The notes beneath the pieces are model-generated. The model saw nothing but the letters and a program-made list of their open reading frames with translations, was not told where the DNA came from and did not search any database. This document shows positions 33,601 to 46,300 of a stretch of DNA of 64,000 nt, in pieces (position 1 is the stretch's first letter; the number at the start of each line of letters is the position of its first letter). The translations under genes were made by a program, and so were the position numbers. Location: contig JAFKAC010000029.1 in NCBI GenBank assembly GCA_025766275.1, positions 62,001 through 126,000 on the forward strand. Reading direction: 5' to 3'. This stretch comes from Lactarius indigo. Lineage: Eukaryota > Basidiomycota > Agaricomycetes > Russulales > Russulaceae.

Positions 33601-34389
33601 CATCCGAGGTCGTCGGCCAACTAGGGATGTCTTTTTCTTTGTATTGTAGCTCTTGTACAAATCTCGGGGGATGGAGACCTTAAAAACGTACGCGACGCAA
33701 GTTGCTGTATGCACCTCTTTTGAGTAAGGATGAATAGCCGTCTGAGACGGAGTGAGGCGCGAACGGTGGCGCAGAGCAGAGTCTTTCCGCGAGCGGATGA
33801 GACACGTACTCCTTCCTCTTTTGGCTGTCACCTGACCGCGCATATTTTCTTCCGGTTCAAAGAACTAAAACTCTTTTATTTCGCTCTTCGGCTGCACCCT
33901 GTAAATTGCCAATGGATCTATGATAAGACTCACGCTGTCGATGCGCATCAGCTCGCTCAATTGACAGGAGGCCTCGCCCGCCCGTCGCGACGTCGCCTCA
34001 GACACATAACCCCCTCATTTTCAATCGAGAAGCACTCCGTGCTTCTGCTGACTATCTATGCTTTCCTCTCCCACTTTAATTTAACATTCGAGTACACCGA
34101 AGGACAGGTACTTCTCTAAAATTTGCCACCCCGTAGTACACACGTGGACTATAGACTGTCGACCACGTGTTTGCCGCTATGCGGCACGCCGCCTTTTCCT
34201 TCCTCTCCCGGCCTAGCACCGGTGCCTTCGGAGAGCAAAGCAGCGACCCCGCAAGGACGAAGAACTGTACTCCGCCGTGAACGAAAAAGGGAAATTCGCG
34301 CTTGCAGTCTAGTTTTCGAGGAACGATGGCGTATTTTCGGGCAGGGCGAGTTCGCGAGTACATGGGCGGGTACTGCGCTGGGTTCACTG
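33601..34389. other. Unassigned stretch, no gene recognised
   Basis: A plus-strand ORF at 33730-34119 (129 codons) and others to 34650 have no domain I can name and no second copy in the window. The stretch separates relic R1 from the NLR5 3' spacer block. Confidence 0.3.
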
Positions 34390-34839
34390 ATGGGCCCACT
34401 GAATACCGAGCGCACTCCCAAGAAATCTTATAGTACTAGTGTTTTGAAAGCGTGGGAGATCACTCAATCACTCTCAACACGAGGCGTCGATCGTGTCGCT
34501 TCGTTTTCCATAGTTTGGCCATTGGCAGAGGATGGCTCGGGGCGTGACCTTCCCGGCGGCGCCGTTACTCCATTGCACATTTCGTTGCTGTTCCCCGTAT
34601 GTAGTGCAAGTCTTCAAGACGTAGTTTCTCAAGGCCTAACGTATGGGTAGTTGGGATACGACATACAGTATTTGTGTTCAGACGAATGTGATCATGTTAC
34701 CTCAGTCGACGTCCCCGTCGAATCCGTGATTGTATCATCCATCCATGACAGTGAGCAGCACTTCGCTCTTGGTGCAATCAATGGGCAGTCGAAGACTAAT
34801 GCACTAATGACTAATTGATAGATGGCGTCTCCTCACCGA
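34390..34839 (-). repeat. NLR 3' spacer block, copy 2, distal half
   Basis: Homologous to 17005-17395 (aataccgagcgcactcc; ctcaaggcctaacgtatggg at 34629). It is cut at 34839 by the inverted-repeat element and resumes at 37380. Confidence 0.6.
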
Positions 34840-37379
34840 CATCAGGAAAAACCTCCCGCGCTAGCGAAGGTTAAGCGCCCCTAATTTATTAATACCCTGA
34901 GTAATAGAGATAATGCGCGAATAATTCACGCTAAGAGCTGATAATCACGAGCGCCTTTGCACGGGTGGTAACATAATGCTAATTATCTACAAACATATGA
35001 GACAGATGTCTCGGCTACTAAACGGATTTATGTAAAAGCTGCGGCATAATTCCAATACTGATGTACAGTATTTCACTTCGGAGTCCTCAAGTTGTCCAAA
35101 GTAGGGCAATAAATGTACACTATAGATACGGAAAACCTCATCAAAAAAAAAAAAAAAAAAAAAAAAAAATACGGAAAACCTCATAGCCATAAATCATGCC
35201 TTTGGGTGACCCCCGGGGTAACTAGTATGCTACTGTAGTCATCTTTGTCTTCGTTGTCACCTTGTTGTGGTCATCATTGTCGCTTAAAGGTCGTTGGCCC
35301 CACTCTTCTCGCAGATCTCGCTAATGTGAGTGCCATCTTCACTGATGATGATGATTAACGCGTCCTGAGTGACGATGAGGCATCGGATATGAATGTGGAC
35401 GGATGGAGGGGTCACAGCCGTGGAGGAGGAGCTGGGGAACCACGGATGTGAGGCGGAGGTTATCGGGTTGGGACACCACACCCGTGTTGGCACGCTTCTG
35501 CTGTTTCGATTGCTTGATGTCGGTGGGCGAACGAGAACGAGAACGAAAGTGTTTCCTATTGTATTGGAGTCAGACATCGCCGGAGGTTTTTTTAGCGCCT
35601 GGTTCGATCAAGATTCAGATACTGAGTGGAAGGCCAATGGGCCATCGCACGATCTACGATAGCAGGAAGATGGTGAGCACGACCCCACAAAGAGGCGCCA
35701 GCGTGGCTAGTTGACTTCAATTCTGCGTCCGTGTGTGGTCCTCTGGCGAGCACTGGCTGTTGGACTTAGCAAAAAGTTCATCCGTTGTTTTGTCTTGTTT
35801 TGTCCAGACGTGGGAAGTTTTTTCCCGTTCCTTGACAACAACAAACAAACAAAAAAAAATCCCGTCCACGTCGATGCTTTTGCATCCCCCAGGATCCCCC
35901 CCTTCGCTGAGTCTTCTCCGGTTCAACGTTCAACGTTCACCGGTCACCAGTTCAGCTGCCATCCCCACCTCTGCTCCGAGTCTACTAATACATTTGAAGT
36001 GGCAAGGTCAACGTCCTAACAGCCTCCCCCATACTGACCACTGAGGCAGGACGCTGCCTCCGCACTTAAAGCTGAACGTGCGACCCTCAAAAGGGAAAAA
36101 AAGAAAAAAAAAAAAACATAAGTTCTATTCTACGTAACCCTACAACATACTAACCCCTGTCACACAGCCGTGGTGACACCACACTCCACCAATGCAGCCG
36201 TTCACCGCCAATTCCATCCTCCCCTGATGCTGCCGACTTTGTCACCACCACGTCACCAGTATTGGCCGTAAGTCCCTCCAACCGCTCACCCAGCTACCCT
36301 GCCTCCACAGCCATATTGGCGTAACACCTGCCATTGCTGACGCCACTACTGAAGCCCAGCCCCTCGTGGTCCCCAAACCACGCCACTGCCACCACCGATT
36401 GCCTGGGGACAAGGTTACCTGCGCGCCCATAACAATGGTGAAACGATAACGGTACAGCTGCGGCGGAGTATGCGTTACCGTTGGCCGCAAGCAACGATGA
36501 TGGCAGTAGGTGACGTAAGGATGCAACCACGACAATGGCAGCAAGGTGGTGATGGTGAACTTGGTGCAGCGGCACCAAGTTGGGAGTGAGTTCATCTCCC
36601 CCCCTCTTCTTCCGTCACCACTCACGCGGATGCACGTATTCACAGACGACTCTACGGTACTAGCTGCCCTTCTCCGCCTTTTCTGCAGGCGGGCCCAGTA
36701 CGGGTGGAGGGCGTCTGTCGGACGGTTCTACTTGCTTGCGTTCACCAACTTGGTCGCATCCCTCTTGCTCTCATCACCCTCGCCCCCTCCCCGCACTATC
36801 CGCTGGTTTGGCTCCCGCCCTCTTCCCTACCACCACCACTGCTTGGTCCAGGTATCACACGCCTACTGGATGTGCGTCAAGCTAAGGCTCGAGCTCGAGC
36901 CGCGCCCGGGCTTAGTTTAGCCCTCTGCCTGGGCTTGGCTCTTGTCCCGAGTCCCCAAGCCAAGGTAAGCTTTTTTGCGCTTTGTTTTTGTCCCATGGTC
37001 TCATCCACCGTCAGATGACTGTCTAGGCACTCCTGTCGCACCATTAGCAATCCCGGAGGTAAGTTTTCGGACCTATACAGTATGGCTGTGCTGTGTACGG
37101 TCGTATACCGACGGCACGCAGTTCTATTAGTTGCCTTGTTTACAATTTTCGGATTTGTGTTTTACTCATTTGATAATAATAATAAATCTGATAATGATTG
37201 CTAAACATGATAACGATGTGATATTTGAGAGCACCACTATTGGTAACCTATCCTGATTATCACAAAATTAGCACTAATTTAGTTGTGGCAACGAAATGGA
37301 GATAATATAGCTAATTTTCGTTAATCTTCGCTAATTTAGTCAAATTATCCCTCGCTAGCGCGGGAGGTTTTTCCTGATG
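34840..37379. mobile_element. 2.5-kb DNA transposon-like element with perfect 28-bp terminal inverted repeats
   Basis: The first 28 bases (34840-34867, starting CATCAGGAAAAACCTCCCGC) are the exact reverse complement of the last 28 (37352-37379). Inside both ends the sequence is AT-rich with related subterminal motifs (gctaattt / gataat; aaattagcgaagattaacg at the right). The element lies in the NLR5 3' spacer block, whose two halves align on either side to the uninterrupted copy at 17005-17787. The flanks caccga | gcccga share CCGA, a possible imperfect 6-bp target duplication. No transposase domain is recognisable in any ORF inside (35284-35577, 35393-35662, 36242-36643, 36546-36920). I read it as non-autonomous; the superfamily is not identified. 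Confidence 0.8.
35126..35184. repeat. Poly(A) tract flanked by a 16-bp direct repeat
   Basis: The 16 bases atacggaaaacctcat occur at 35126-35141 and again at 35169-35184, with one C and a run of about 27 A between them. This is the shape left by target-primed reverse transcription when almost only the poly(A) tail is inserted. It lies inside the inverted-repeat element, so it postdates it. Confidence 0.75.
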
Positions 37380-37793
37380 GCCCGAGTCACAATCTACTGT
37401 AAGTAAACCTAGGCCCAACCCTTCGCTGCCTTTGCTGTAACCAGGACTCCTAGAGGTGACGAGAGGGCCCCACAATTTATAAGGTATCGCCTATAGGTCC
37501 CATCGACCGAATATCGCCAGGCATGTATTTTTGGTCTTCCAGAATATGTCCCGCCCAAGGTCCCCTGTGCACAAGCCTATGCAAGCCGCGAGCTCCGACA
37601 TCTACAGAGAATATAGTGAGCCAACTGCGTGCCATTACTGCACCTGCACTTTGCTTTAAATAACCTTGGAATATTGGCTATTCGTTTCCCGGTTACTGCA
37701 TCATTACAAGTTTACAACCCATAATACAGTAGGAATATGTATCACATTCCAAGTGTGACTATATAATACCCGCAGAGAGGACCACCTATACCG
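37380..37793 (-). repeat. NLR 3' spacer block, copy 2, proximal half
   Basis: Homologous to 17396-17787 (gtaaacctaggcccaaccc; caatttataaggtatcgcct; gtgacttggcgaa just before the coding end). It adjoins the 3' end of NLR5. Confidence 0.6.
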
Positions 37794-38015
37794 TCACGGT
37801 GACTTGGCGAATCTCTGTAGATTAACTGAAAGCACTTTATCTATTTTCCCACCACGCTCGGTCAATATCTGTACGATCGTGTTCTTTGCCTTCCCCGATG
37901 CCACCTGGAATGCGGTCCTTCCCTCCTTGTCCTTGGCATCTGCACTCGCGTCACGGTCGGGTAGTGAGCGCACGGTCTTTGTTTCACCTTTGGATGACGC
38001 CAGGTGCAACGGAGT
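37794..38015 (-). pseudogene. Detached C-terminal ankyrin remnant of NLR5
   Basis: Two ankyrin repeats (RTPLHLASSKGETKTVRSL and GRTAFQVASGK) and the usual end QILTERGGKIDKVL lie in a frame shifted from the NLR5 main frame. The join at about 38010 fuses the start of one repeat (RAQDKD) to the middle of a later one (TPLHLASS). This is what a deletion between two ankyrin repeats would leave if it removed a number of bases not divisible by three. Confidence 0.75.
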
Positions 38016-41000
38016 CCTTATCTTGTGCTCTGATTTCCGCCCCATGCTGGCGTAATAGCCTCACGACCTCCACGTGACCAGATTTCGATGCCAGGTGCAA
38101 TGCAGTATTGCCTTTCTTAGTCGCGGCGTCGATGCGTGCGTGGTGCGCCAGTAACATCCGAACAACCGCAAGGTGCCCATGCGCTGCAGCTGTAATAATG
38201 GGAGTCAAGTGATCGTCTAGTTGCGTATTCGGATCTGCGTCGCGATCAAGTAACCACTGCGTGACATCGATAAATCCATCTACCGATGCGGCAAATAGTG
38301 GAGTCCGATTATCGTAGTCGTCAGTAACATCCACAGCCGCACCATGCTGATGCAATAGCTCGGCCACCTTGAAGTGTCTCTTGTGCAATGCCGCAGCCAG
38401 TGGACTGTGATTCCGACCACCCCTCGCATTTACTTGCTCTGGATGCTTGACGATAATGTGCGCTGCCAGGTCACGAAACCCACACAACGAGGCATAATAC
38501 AGTGGAGATCCACGATCTTCGGTGTCATAGATGTCATCTCCGAAGTTCTCCCAGAGATCGTCGATGTCGTGCAACTCGAGCCACGCGGCAAAATGGGGTT
38601 TGGTCGAGTCAAAAAGATGCCGCATCCCATCTTCTATGCGTGACGACACCTTTCCGAACTGCGCATGCTCCACCCAATGCTGACTGGCATATCGAGCCAA
38701 CGGAAACCTATCTTCGACCTGGTCATCGTCGGCGCTCCCGTCCAATTGAAGAAGAGTTCCCAAGCAAGCCTGGGCGAGAGTCGTGTGTGCGGGTTCAGGG
38801 ATGATATGAAAGTACGAAGTGTCTCCTTTAGAATTCGCAAGTCGATCGGAAGTCAAGAATTCCTTCACCGAAAAATGCGAAAACTGAATGACCCGCGAAT
38901 CGCCATCGCCGACTTGGGTGATCAAGCTTGAGCACGTAGATAGTACAGCTCGCTGCCGATCCTCCCACCGCCAGTCCTCCTTCAACTTCGGTGTCGCTCC
39001 TTCCGCCTCATCGAAGTCAAGCGCAAGTATTTCTGCGAGCTCCTCGATGCGCAACGGCCGAACAGCCGCGGTGAGACATTGTAAGAGACGACGAGCGTGA
39101 TCTCGGTTGGCCATCCCGATCTCCTTCAACACTCGCTCGTAAGTCTCGTCCAATGATTTCGGCAATTCGTCGAGCGTCCGCCGGATACTTTGCGGAAAGC
39201 AATGTTGTAACACTTCCAGCTGACAGAAAACCCAACGGAACCTGCCAAATAGTGAACAACCGTCACTGGCACATTCGTATACACGCTTACATTCCATCAG
39301 CCCTTTCCGTAAGCGTCTCAATCACCAGTTCTTTGTCCTTGTCCCTCCATCTCTTCATCGCCGTATCCGAGTCCGCGTAAACGACAGATCTGATATAGTC
39401 TTTGATATCCTTCTTTTGTCCACTTTGTTCGTGAATCGAGACTGGGTGAAATGCTAGGGGTTGAAGGACGGCTCGGATATCGTTCTCCGGACGGCTCGTG
39501 ACACACATATGAAGATTTGGAAGTTGGAGGCCGACAAGGTTCTTCAAGAGATCAAGGACTTGTTTGCGGGCGGGTGGAATTCCAATTGTAGTGGGACATT
39601 CGTCTAGCGCGTCCAAGATTATGTAGATTGGGCCTTGGCCAGGTAGCGCGAGCATCTCTTTAAGGCACGTGATCAGCGTGCTGGTGCTCGGCTTACGTGC
39701 GCCATCGTCGTGAGACTTGTAAACGCGGGAAAGTATGTCACAACAACGGTCGGAACGAGTAGAGAGTTGGATTAGAAGAGAAGAAAGGAGGTTGTAGAGG
39801 TTTTGTTTATCTGTGTCCTTGAAATCGAAATAGAAATACGCCATAATGGCTAGTCCAGCCTCCCATAACACCGTGATGTCCTGAATGATTGCGGCGCTAG
39901 TCGGCGCCATAAGCTTCTGAGGAGTGAAGACGACGAATGATAACGAACCAAAGGATGCTCTTCCCTGAACCCGCTACAGTGATTTGAGGCGATCAAGATC
40001 TCGGAGGATGCTAAGGGACAGAAGGGCGTACGTTTCCCATGGATCCACAACAAGGGCGTGGTAGACTTTGACTTCCATTCTATGAATATACTTCCCTGGA
40101 AGAACCATGTTGCCGTCCCATCGTGTTGAGTAGTAGACGCGATGTTTTGATTAGTGGATGGGTCCGGTGGTGACAGCCACTTTCGGTGGTCCTTCCGTAC
40201 GCGGCTCCCTGCGGTGACATTTCAGTCTCAGCAAGTAAGCGTAGTATGGCTAAAGAATCACGAACGCCTTTCGGTGTCGAGATTGTTTGCCGTTTGTTGC
40301 AATAGAGCTTGCGTTCCCATCGTGGTCACTTTGACTACCTGGCCATCTAGTCGCATGTGAGTTTACGATGATATTTATGAGTACTTAACGTGGTGAGCGC
40401 ACGCACCCTCAACAGCTAGGTTGACCTTGTCATCGACGCCTTGTACTTGCTCGCCAACGGTTTGTACTTGCTCGCCAACGGTTTGTACTCCGTCCTTGAC
40501 ATCGTGTGTGACTTTCAGCACCTCCACAATCGCCATCTGGGCCTCCTGCTGCGTTAATCTATCCAGTCTGACTAACGCATCCTCGACATCCCTCCTTCCG
40601 ATCAACTTCTTCAGGTATCTCTCTGAAATTCTATCAGCCACGGAAACGTTTCATCCCAGATCGACTCACTCGTTCGTCCCTGCTTCATCTCCTTCGTCAC
40701 AATCCCAAAAATCCCAAGCACCTCGACCATTATCTTCACGATGGTTTCCTTCATCGCCTCCGTCGTCGGCACTTCGGTATACGTCTCGAGTCGTCTGAAG
40801 AAGCTTTCAATGCGCTCGAAGATGTCGATGAGCGCATCTCGGCTCGCAACAACGTCCTTGGCCGCCTGTGTAGGTTCCGTATCAGAACAGTCTGAGTAAG
40901 GGAGATCTAGGATAATAGCTACCAAGAGAAGGACTCCAGCACCTGCGAAAATGACTTTCGCAGGCGAGAATACCTAGAAATGTGATTTGAGAGAGTAGAT

Positions 41001-41314
41001 CGTAGGAGAATCGATTAAATGAGATTCACCAGTCCAACTCCCTCGCCAAGCGCTGCGGAGAAGGCATAGAGGACATTGACGGTCGGAATCAACCATTTTG
41101 TCATTTGATTATCGCCGGACGTAGATTGCTCGAACTGTTGGACTTGAGTGTGAAGGACGGCCAGGATGTCGGCGGGGGAGTTGCAAGTCTGTAACTGGGC
41201 CATCAACGGATGCAGGAGAAGGTCTTTCTTCGTCTTCTTCTCATATTCTTTGATGGAAGCCGAAAAGACGGCCTGGAAATTGGAAGAGGAAGAGGTGGAA
41301 GGTGTCTGAGACAT
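37984..41314 (-). CDS. NLR5: Goodbye-NACHT receptor with ankyrin array truncated by frameshift
   Basis: Start ATG at 41314 (MSQTPSTSSSSNFQAVFSAS). All nine exons align and splice sites are present: split P-loop GKPGSGKS with introns near 40000, LDALDECPTT, TSRPEND. The linker has three heptads (VQTVGEQ twice, VQGVDDK). Five ankyrin repeats are in frame; after RAQDKD the frame slips and ends SVAPGVIQR at 37984. Predicted protein is about 960 residues. It may still be expressed as a short-array receptor or be decaying. The repeats are closest to NLR4 (TPIITAAAHG, GNTALHLASKSG), the upstream region is class I like NLR2/7, so this copy is mosaic. Its exact last intron uses the same donor after ADGM as NLR1. 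Confidence 0.8.
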
Positions 41315-41560
41315 TGCAACAACAGCGAGGAGAGACGTCTGAGGCCCGTGGTATGATACTGGGATTGCGGGTGAGAAGTGGCCGAGTGGGAACACCGTAT
41401 CTAGAATAGTTCGCCACGAGGTTTGCCCGGTGACGCCCGCTGCACTGCCTCGGCTTCGCAACAATCCGATATGACCTTTTTGTTACAAAACCATCAATGC
41501 GGGGACCATTTGAGTCGTCGTCGCCGGCGGACTCAGAAGGAGGCCTGCAGGGGGGTGCGC
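41315..41560 (-). promoter_or_regulatory. NLR5 upstream block, class I
   Basis: Contains gtggccgagtgggaacacc, tctagaatagttcgccacga and gtgacgcccgc, as in NLR2 and NLR7, but shows the tatgatactggga proximal motif too. Homology to the NLR2 region fades at about 41560. Confidence 0.5.
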
Positions 41561-43381
41561 TGCGGAAGTTAGCGTGATTGCTCCTTTAGCTTCCGCTAGC
41601 CCCTTCAGTTGGGCGAATAAGCGTGGACTTGAAGACGAGACCAGAGTCACGTGGTCGCGCTGTCACAATTTTTCCCGATTTGCGTTGTGAACGGCGCACT
41701 GGATTCACTCCCAGTACTGTATATCAGACAGCAAACAAACTGGTGAGAAACAACTTGAACGAACGTATTCCAAAGGCCTGCTCACCCTCTTCCCAACACA
41801 ACATCGCGTTACTTTACCTTCTATCGCTTCATTCGAGCTTGGTACCAAACTTTTTCTTTTTGCTTACGGTAATGTCGAAAGACTACCATGGCCATGGGAT
41901 AGACGGGCATAAGCATATCATATCCAGATTAACAAGACTACCGACACACGAGGACGCTTCTACCGCAAGATCTGCCGCCTCTTCATGCGTCTCCTTGCAG
42001 GAATAAAGGCCTCGTGTCTCGCGCCACCAAACAAGTCCTCGCCAACGCTCCACACCCGCCACCCTAGCACAATCCACCCCTGCAAGAACTTTCGCAAAAC
42101 GTCTTCGGCCCACAGCTAGGCAAGGTCGACAGCGGTGGCATGCTGCAGCGTCGCGAGAAGAGGATGCACTAGCACCGGGTGGTAGATACTGTCCACGACG
42201 AGCACCATGTCTGGCGCATCAGTGCCGCGTACGTCGACCTGGCGCAGTGCAGGGATGTCCGTTGCGGCCTATATGCGCACTAAGGTGCTCAGCGAGATGT
42301 CCGGTTCCTGATCTCCCCATTCCCTAAGGAAATGAGAAATCAGCGGCAGTCTTGCATACTATGGTCCCCGCACCACGAACCCGAGTTCGAGGGCCCGCGC
42401 CTGGCTGAGCTTCCCACAGTCGAGCAGGCCACAGCGTCTCTGGGAGGTACTACCGCTGGAACACCAAAGATCGAAACCCAACACCGAAAAATCAAAGATG
42501 TTGTGCAGCAGGGGTACCATGCTCGTCGTTGTGAGTCACAGAGGAAGAGGCTCTTTAGGGAAGGGCGTGCACCAGTATCGAGCATTCAAACAATGGGCTG
42601 AGGGAGTGAGTGAACAAGGAGAGCAGGACGAACCTTGCTTTCCGCAAGACGCTCATGCCACTGCACCTGTATCACCGTTCCAGCTCCCAAAAGCGATTCA
42701 GTCCGGAAAGAGAACGTAAAGTACGATGGGATCGAGCCCTCTGCGCTCTTTCATGGCCTTCTGCATGCTACTTCTTCCGTTTCATCCTCTGATTCCCTGT
42801 CTCTGTATTACGTGAGGGCTTGCATTTGGCCGGAGGTTTCAGCTCGATGCGGACCAGAAACGCGTCTTGGTTCGAATCCCCTGTTCTAAGTGCCCCGTGT
42901 CGAAGTGTTCCAGGGCCTGAGATCCACCAGAAGCGTGTGGAAAAGGAGGATCTCATCATCGGGGTCGAAACTAGAGCCGCACGTGGTGGGAGGGGTGATC
43001 GGTCTTGGAGCTGGAGGAACGGTCTCCACACTCGCAGTCGAACCCCCGAGCGTGTCCATCGGCCAACTCGGATCGTCTTTATCTTTGGATTGCAGTAGTT
43101 CTTGAAGAAATCATAGGGCCGAAGATCTACAAAAAAATACAAATTTCCGTATAGATGTGGGCAGAATGATACTACATTGAAGTGCTATCTCGCTTGCGGA
43201 GGAACGATGGTGTCATTGTGTGGGAGTAGTAAATGTACATGTGGGTCGGTCCGGTTTCCGGTGGTTTATATTAGTGGTAGTAGCGCGAGTCGGGGCAAGG
43301 CTGATCCTGATCAGCTATGTGCATGACTATATGAATACCCACAGAAGGGAACCGTGACTTGACATATGTTTGTGGAGTAAC
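41561..43381 (-). repeat. Spacer with relic families R2 (41740-42650) and R1 (42777-43110)
   Basis: 41740-42130 matches the distal upstream region and R2 tail. 42330-42600 carries the R2 GKLSQARALELGF-like peptide on the minus strand; 42777-43110 carries the R1 PDDEILLF-like peptide. All frames are interrupted. The final 250 bp lead to the NLR6 stop with the usual gtgacttgacatatgtttgt motif. No intact gene is seen. Confidence 0.45.
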
Positions 43382-46300
43382 CTATTGCACTCTATCTACT
43401 TGTTTACCATACTCCGTCAACATCTCTACGATTGCCTCTTCTGATGCGACCTGGAGTGGGGTCCTTCCTTCTTTGTCCTTAGCATCTGTCATCGCGCCAC
43501 GGTCAAGCAGTAGACGCGCAACCTCGAGCCTCCCACGAGAAGACGCCAAATGTAATGGCGTCGAGTAGTCCTTAGCTCGTGCGCCAATTTCCGCCCCATG
43601 TTGCAGTAATAGCCCCACGATCTCCACATAACCACTGTTCGATGCCCAATGCAATGGGGTACGGCCTGTCTCGTCTGCGGTGTCGAAGAGTACGTTGTGC
43701 GCTAGTAGCAACTGAACAACCTCTAAGCGTCCACACCATGCAGCTAAATGAATTGGAGTCCGGTGATTGTTTTGCCGCGAATTCGCATCTGCACCGTGGT
43801 TGAGTAGCCACCGCACGATATCGATACTTCCTTCCTCCGATACGGCATGTAGTGGAGTCCGATCAAGTTGGTCCTCAGTGACATCCACGGCTGCGCCATG
43901 CCGGTGTAATAGCTCTGCAATCTTGAAGTGTCTCTTGTACAATGCCGCCGCCAGTGGGCTGTGATTTTGACCACCCCTTGCATTTACTTGCTCGGGATGC
44001 TCGAAGATGATGTGCGCTACCAGGTTATGAAGCCCGCATAATGACGCGTAATACAGTGGAGATCCACGATCTGCGGGAGAATCCCCGAAGCTATGCCAGC
44101 AATCGTCGATGTCGTGCAACCGGAGCCACGCGGCAAAATGGTGTTTGGTTGAGTCAAATAGACGCTGCATGCCATCTTGTATGCGAGATGATACCTTTCC
44201 GAACTGCGCATGCTCCACCCAATGCCGACTGGCATATCGAGCCAACGGAAACCTATCTTTGACTTGGTTTTCGTCGGCGCTACCGTCCAACTGGAGCAGA
44301 ATACCCATGCAAGCCTGAGCAAGAGTCACGTGGGCCGGTTCGGGAATGATATGAAAGTACGAAGCGTCTCCTTTAGAAGCGGACAGCCGACTGGAGGTCA
44401 AGAATTCCTTCACCGAAAAATGCGAAAATTGAATGACCCGGAAGTCGCCGTCATCGACTTCGGTGATCAGGCTTGAGCACGTAGATAGCACAGCTCGTTG
44501 TCGATCCTCCCACCGCCAGTCTTCCTTTAACGTCGGTGTTGGTCCTCCGGCTTCAAAGTCAAGTGCGAGTATTTCTGCGAGCTCCTCTACACGCAGCGGC
44601 CGAGCGGCGGCGACAAGACATTGTAAGAGGCGACGAGCGTGATCTCGGTTGGCCATCCCGATCTCCTTCAACACTCGCTCATAAGTCTCGTCTAACGATT
44701 TCGGCAATTCGTCGAGCGTCCGCCGGATGCTTTGCGGAAAGCAATGTTGTAACACTTCCAGCTGACAGAAAACCCAACGGAACCTGTCAGATAGTCAGTA
44801 AGCATCATTGGGATGTTCTTATTCGCGCTTACATTCCATCAGCTCTTTCCATGAGCGTCTCAATCACCAGCTCTTTCTCCTTGTCCCTCCATCTCTTCAT
44901 CACCGTATCCGAGTCCGCGTAAACGACAGATCTGATATAGTCTTCAATATCCTTCTTTTGTCCACTTTGTTCGTGAATCGAGACCGGGTGAAATGCTAGG
45001 GGTTGAAGGACGGCTCGGATGTCGTTCTCCGGACGGCTCGTGACACATATATGAAGAGTTGGCAGCTGGAGGCCGACAAGGTCCTTTATGAGATCAAGGA
45101 CCTGTTTGCGGGCAGGTGGGATTCCAATTGTATTGGGACATTCGTCTAGCGCGTCCAAGATTATGTAGATTGGGCCTTGGCCAGGTAGCGCGACCATCTC
45201 TTTAAGACACGTGACCAGCGTACTGGTGCTGGGCTTTTGGGCGCCATCGTCGTGCGCCTTATAAATGCGGGAGAGTATGTCACAGTAACTGTCGGAACGA
45301 GACGAGAGCTGTGTAAGAAGTGAAGGAAGCAGGTTGCGGAGGTTTTGTTTGTCGGTGTCCTTGAAATCGAAATAAAAATACGCCATGGATGCTAGTCCAG
45401 CCTCGCGCAAGGCTATTATATCTTGGATTATTGCAGAGCTAGTCGGCGGGGTAAGTTCCTGAGGGGCGAACGTGACAAATGATGACGAACCAGAGAATAC
45501 TCTTCCCTGAGCCCGCTATAATGATTTGAGGTGATCAAGATCTGGGAGGATGAGAAAGGACAGAATGACACACGTTTCCCGTGGATCCACAACAAGGATG
45601 TGGTGGCCTTGGACTTCCATTCCAGGAATATACTCCCCTGGAAGAACCATGTCGCCGTCCCATCGTGTTGAGTAGTGGACGCGATATTTTGATTGGTAGA
45701 TGGGTCCGGAGGAGAGAGCCACGCTCGGTGGTCCTTCCGTACCCGGCTCCCTGCGTGCCATTGGCATGTCAGTTTCAGCAACCGAGAGTAGCGGGGCTAT
45801 AGAACCACGAACGCTTTTCCTCGTCCATATTGTTTGCTGCCTGTTGCACAAGAGCTCTCGTTTGCCTGCCGTCTAGACGTGTACAGATTTACGATGGCAT
45901 TTGTGAGTGGCTAACATGCTGGACGCACCCTCAATAGCCAGGTTGACCTTGTCATCGACGACCTGTACTTGCTCTCCGACGGTTGCTACACCATCCTTGA
46001 CATTGTGTGCGACTTTCAGCACCTGCACGATCGCCATCTGCATCTCCTGCTGCGTCAATTTATCCAATCTACTCAGCGCGTCCTCGACATCTCTCCGCCC
46101 AATCAATTTCTTCCAGTATCTCTCTGAATCTCTATCAGCGAAAAATAACGTATCATCAGCGGTCAACTCACTTGCTCGTCCTTGCTTCATCTCCTTCGTC
46201 ACAATCCCAAAAATTCCAAGTACCTCGACCATTATCTTCACGATGGTTTCCTTCATCGCCTCTGTCGTCGGCACCTCGCTATACTCCTCAAGCCGCCTGA

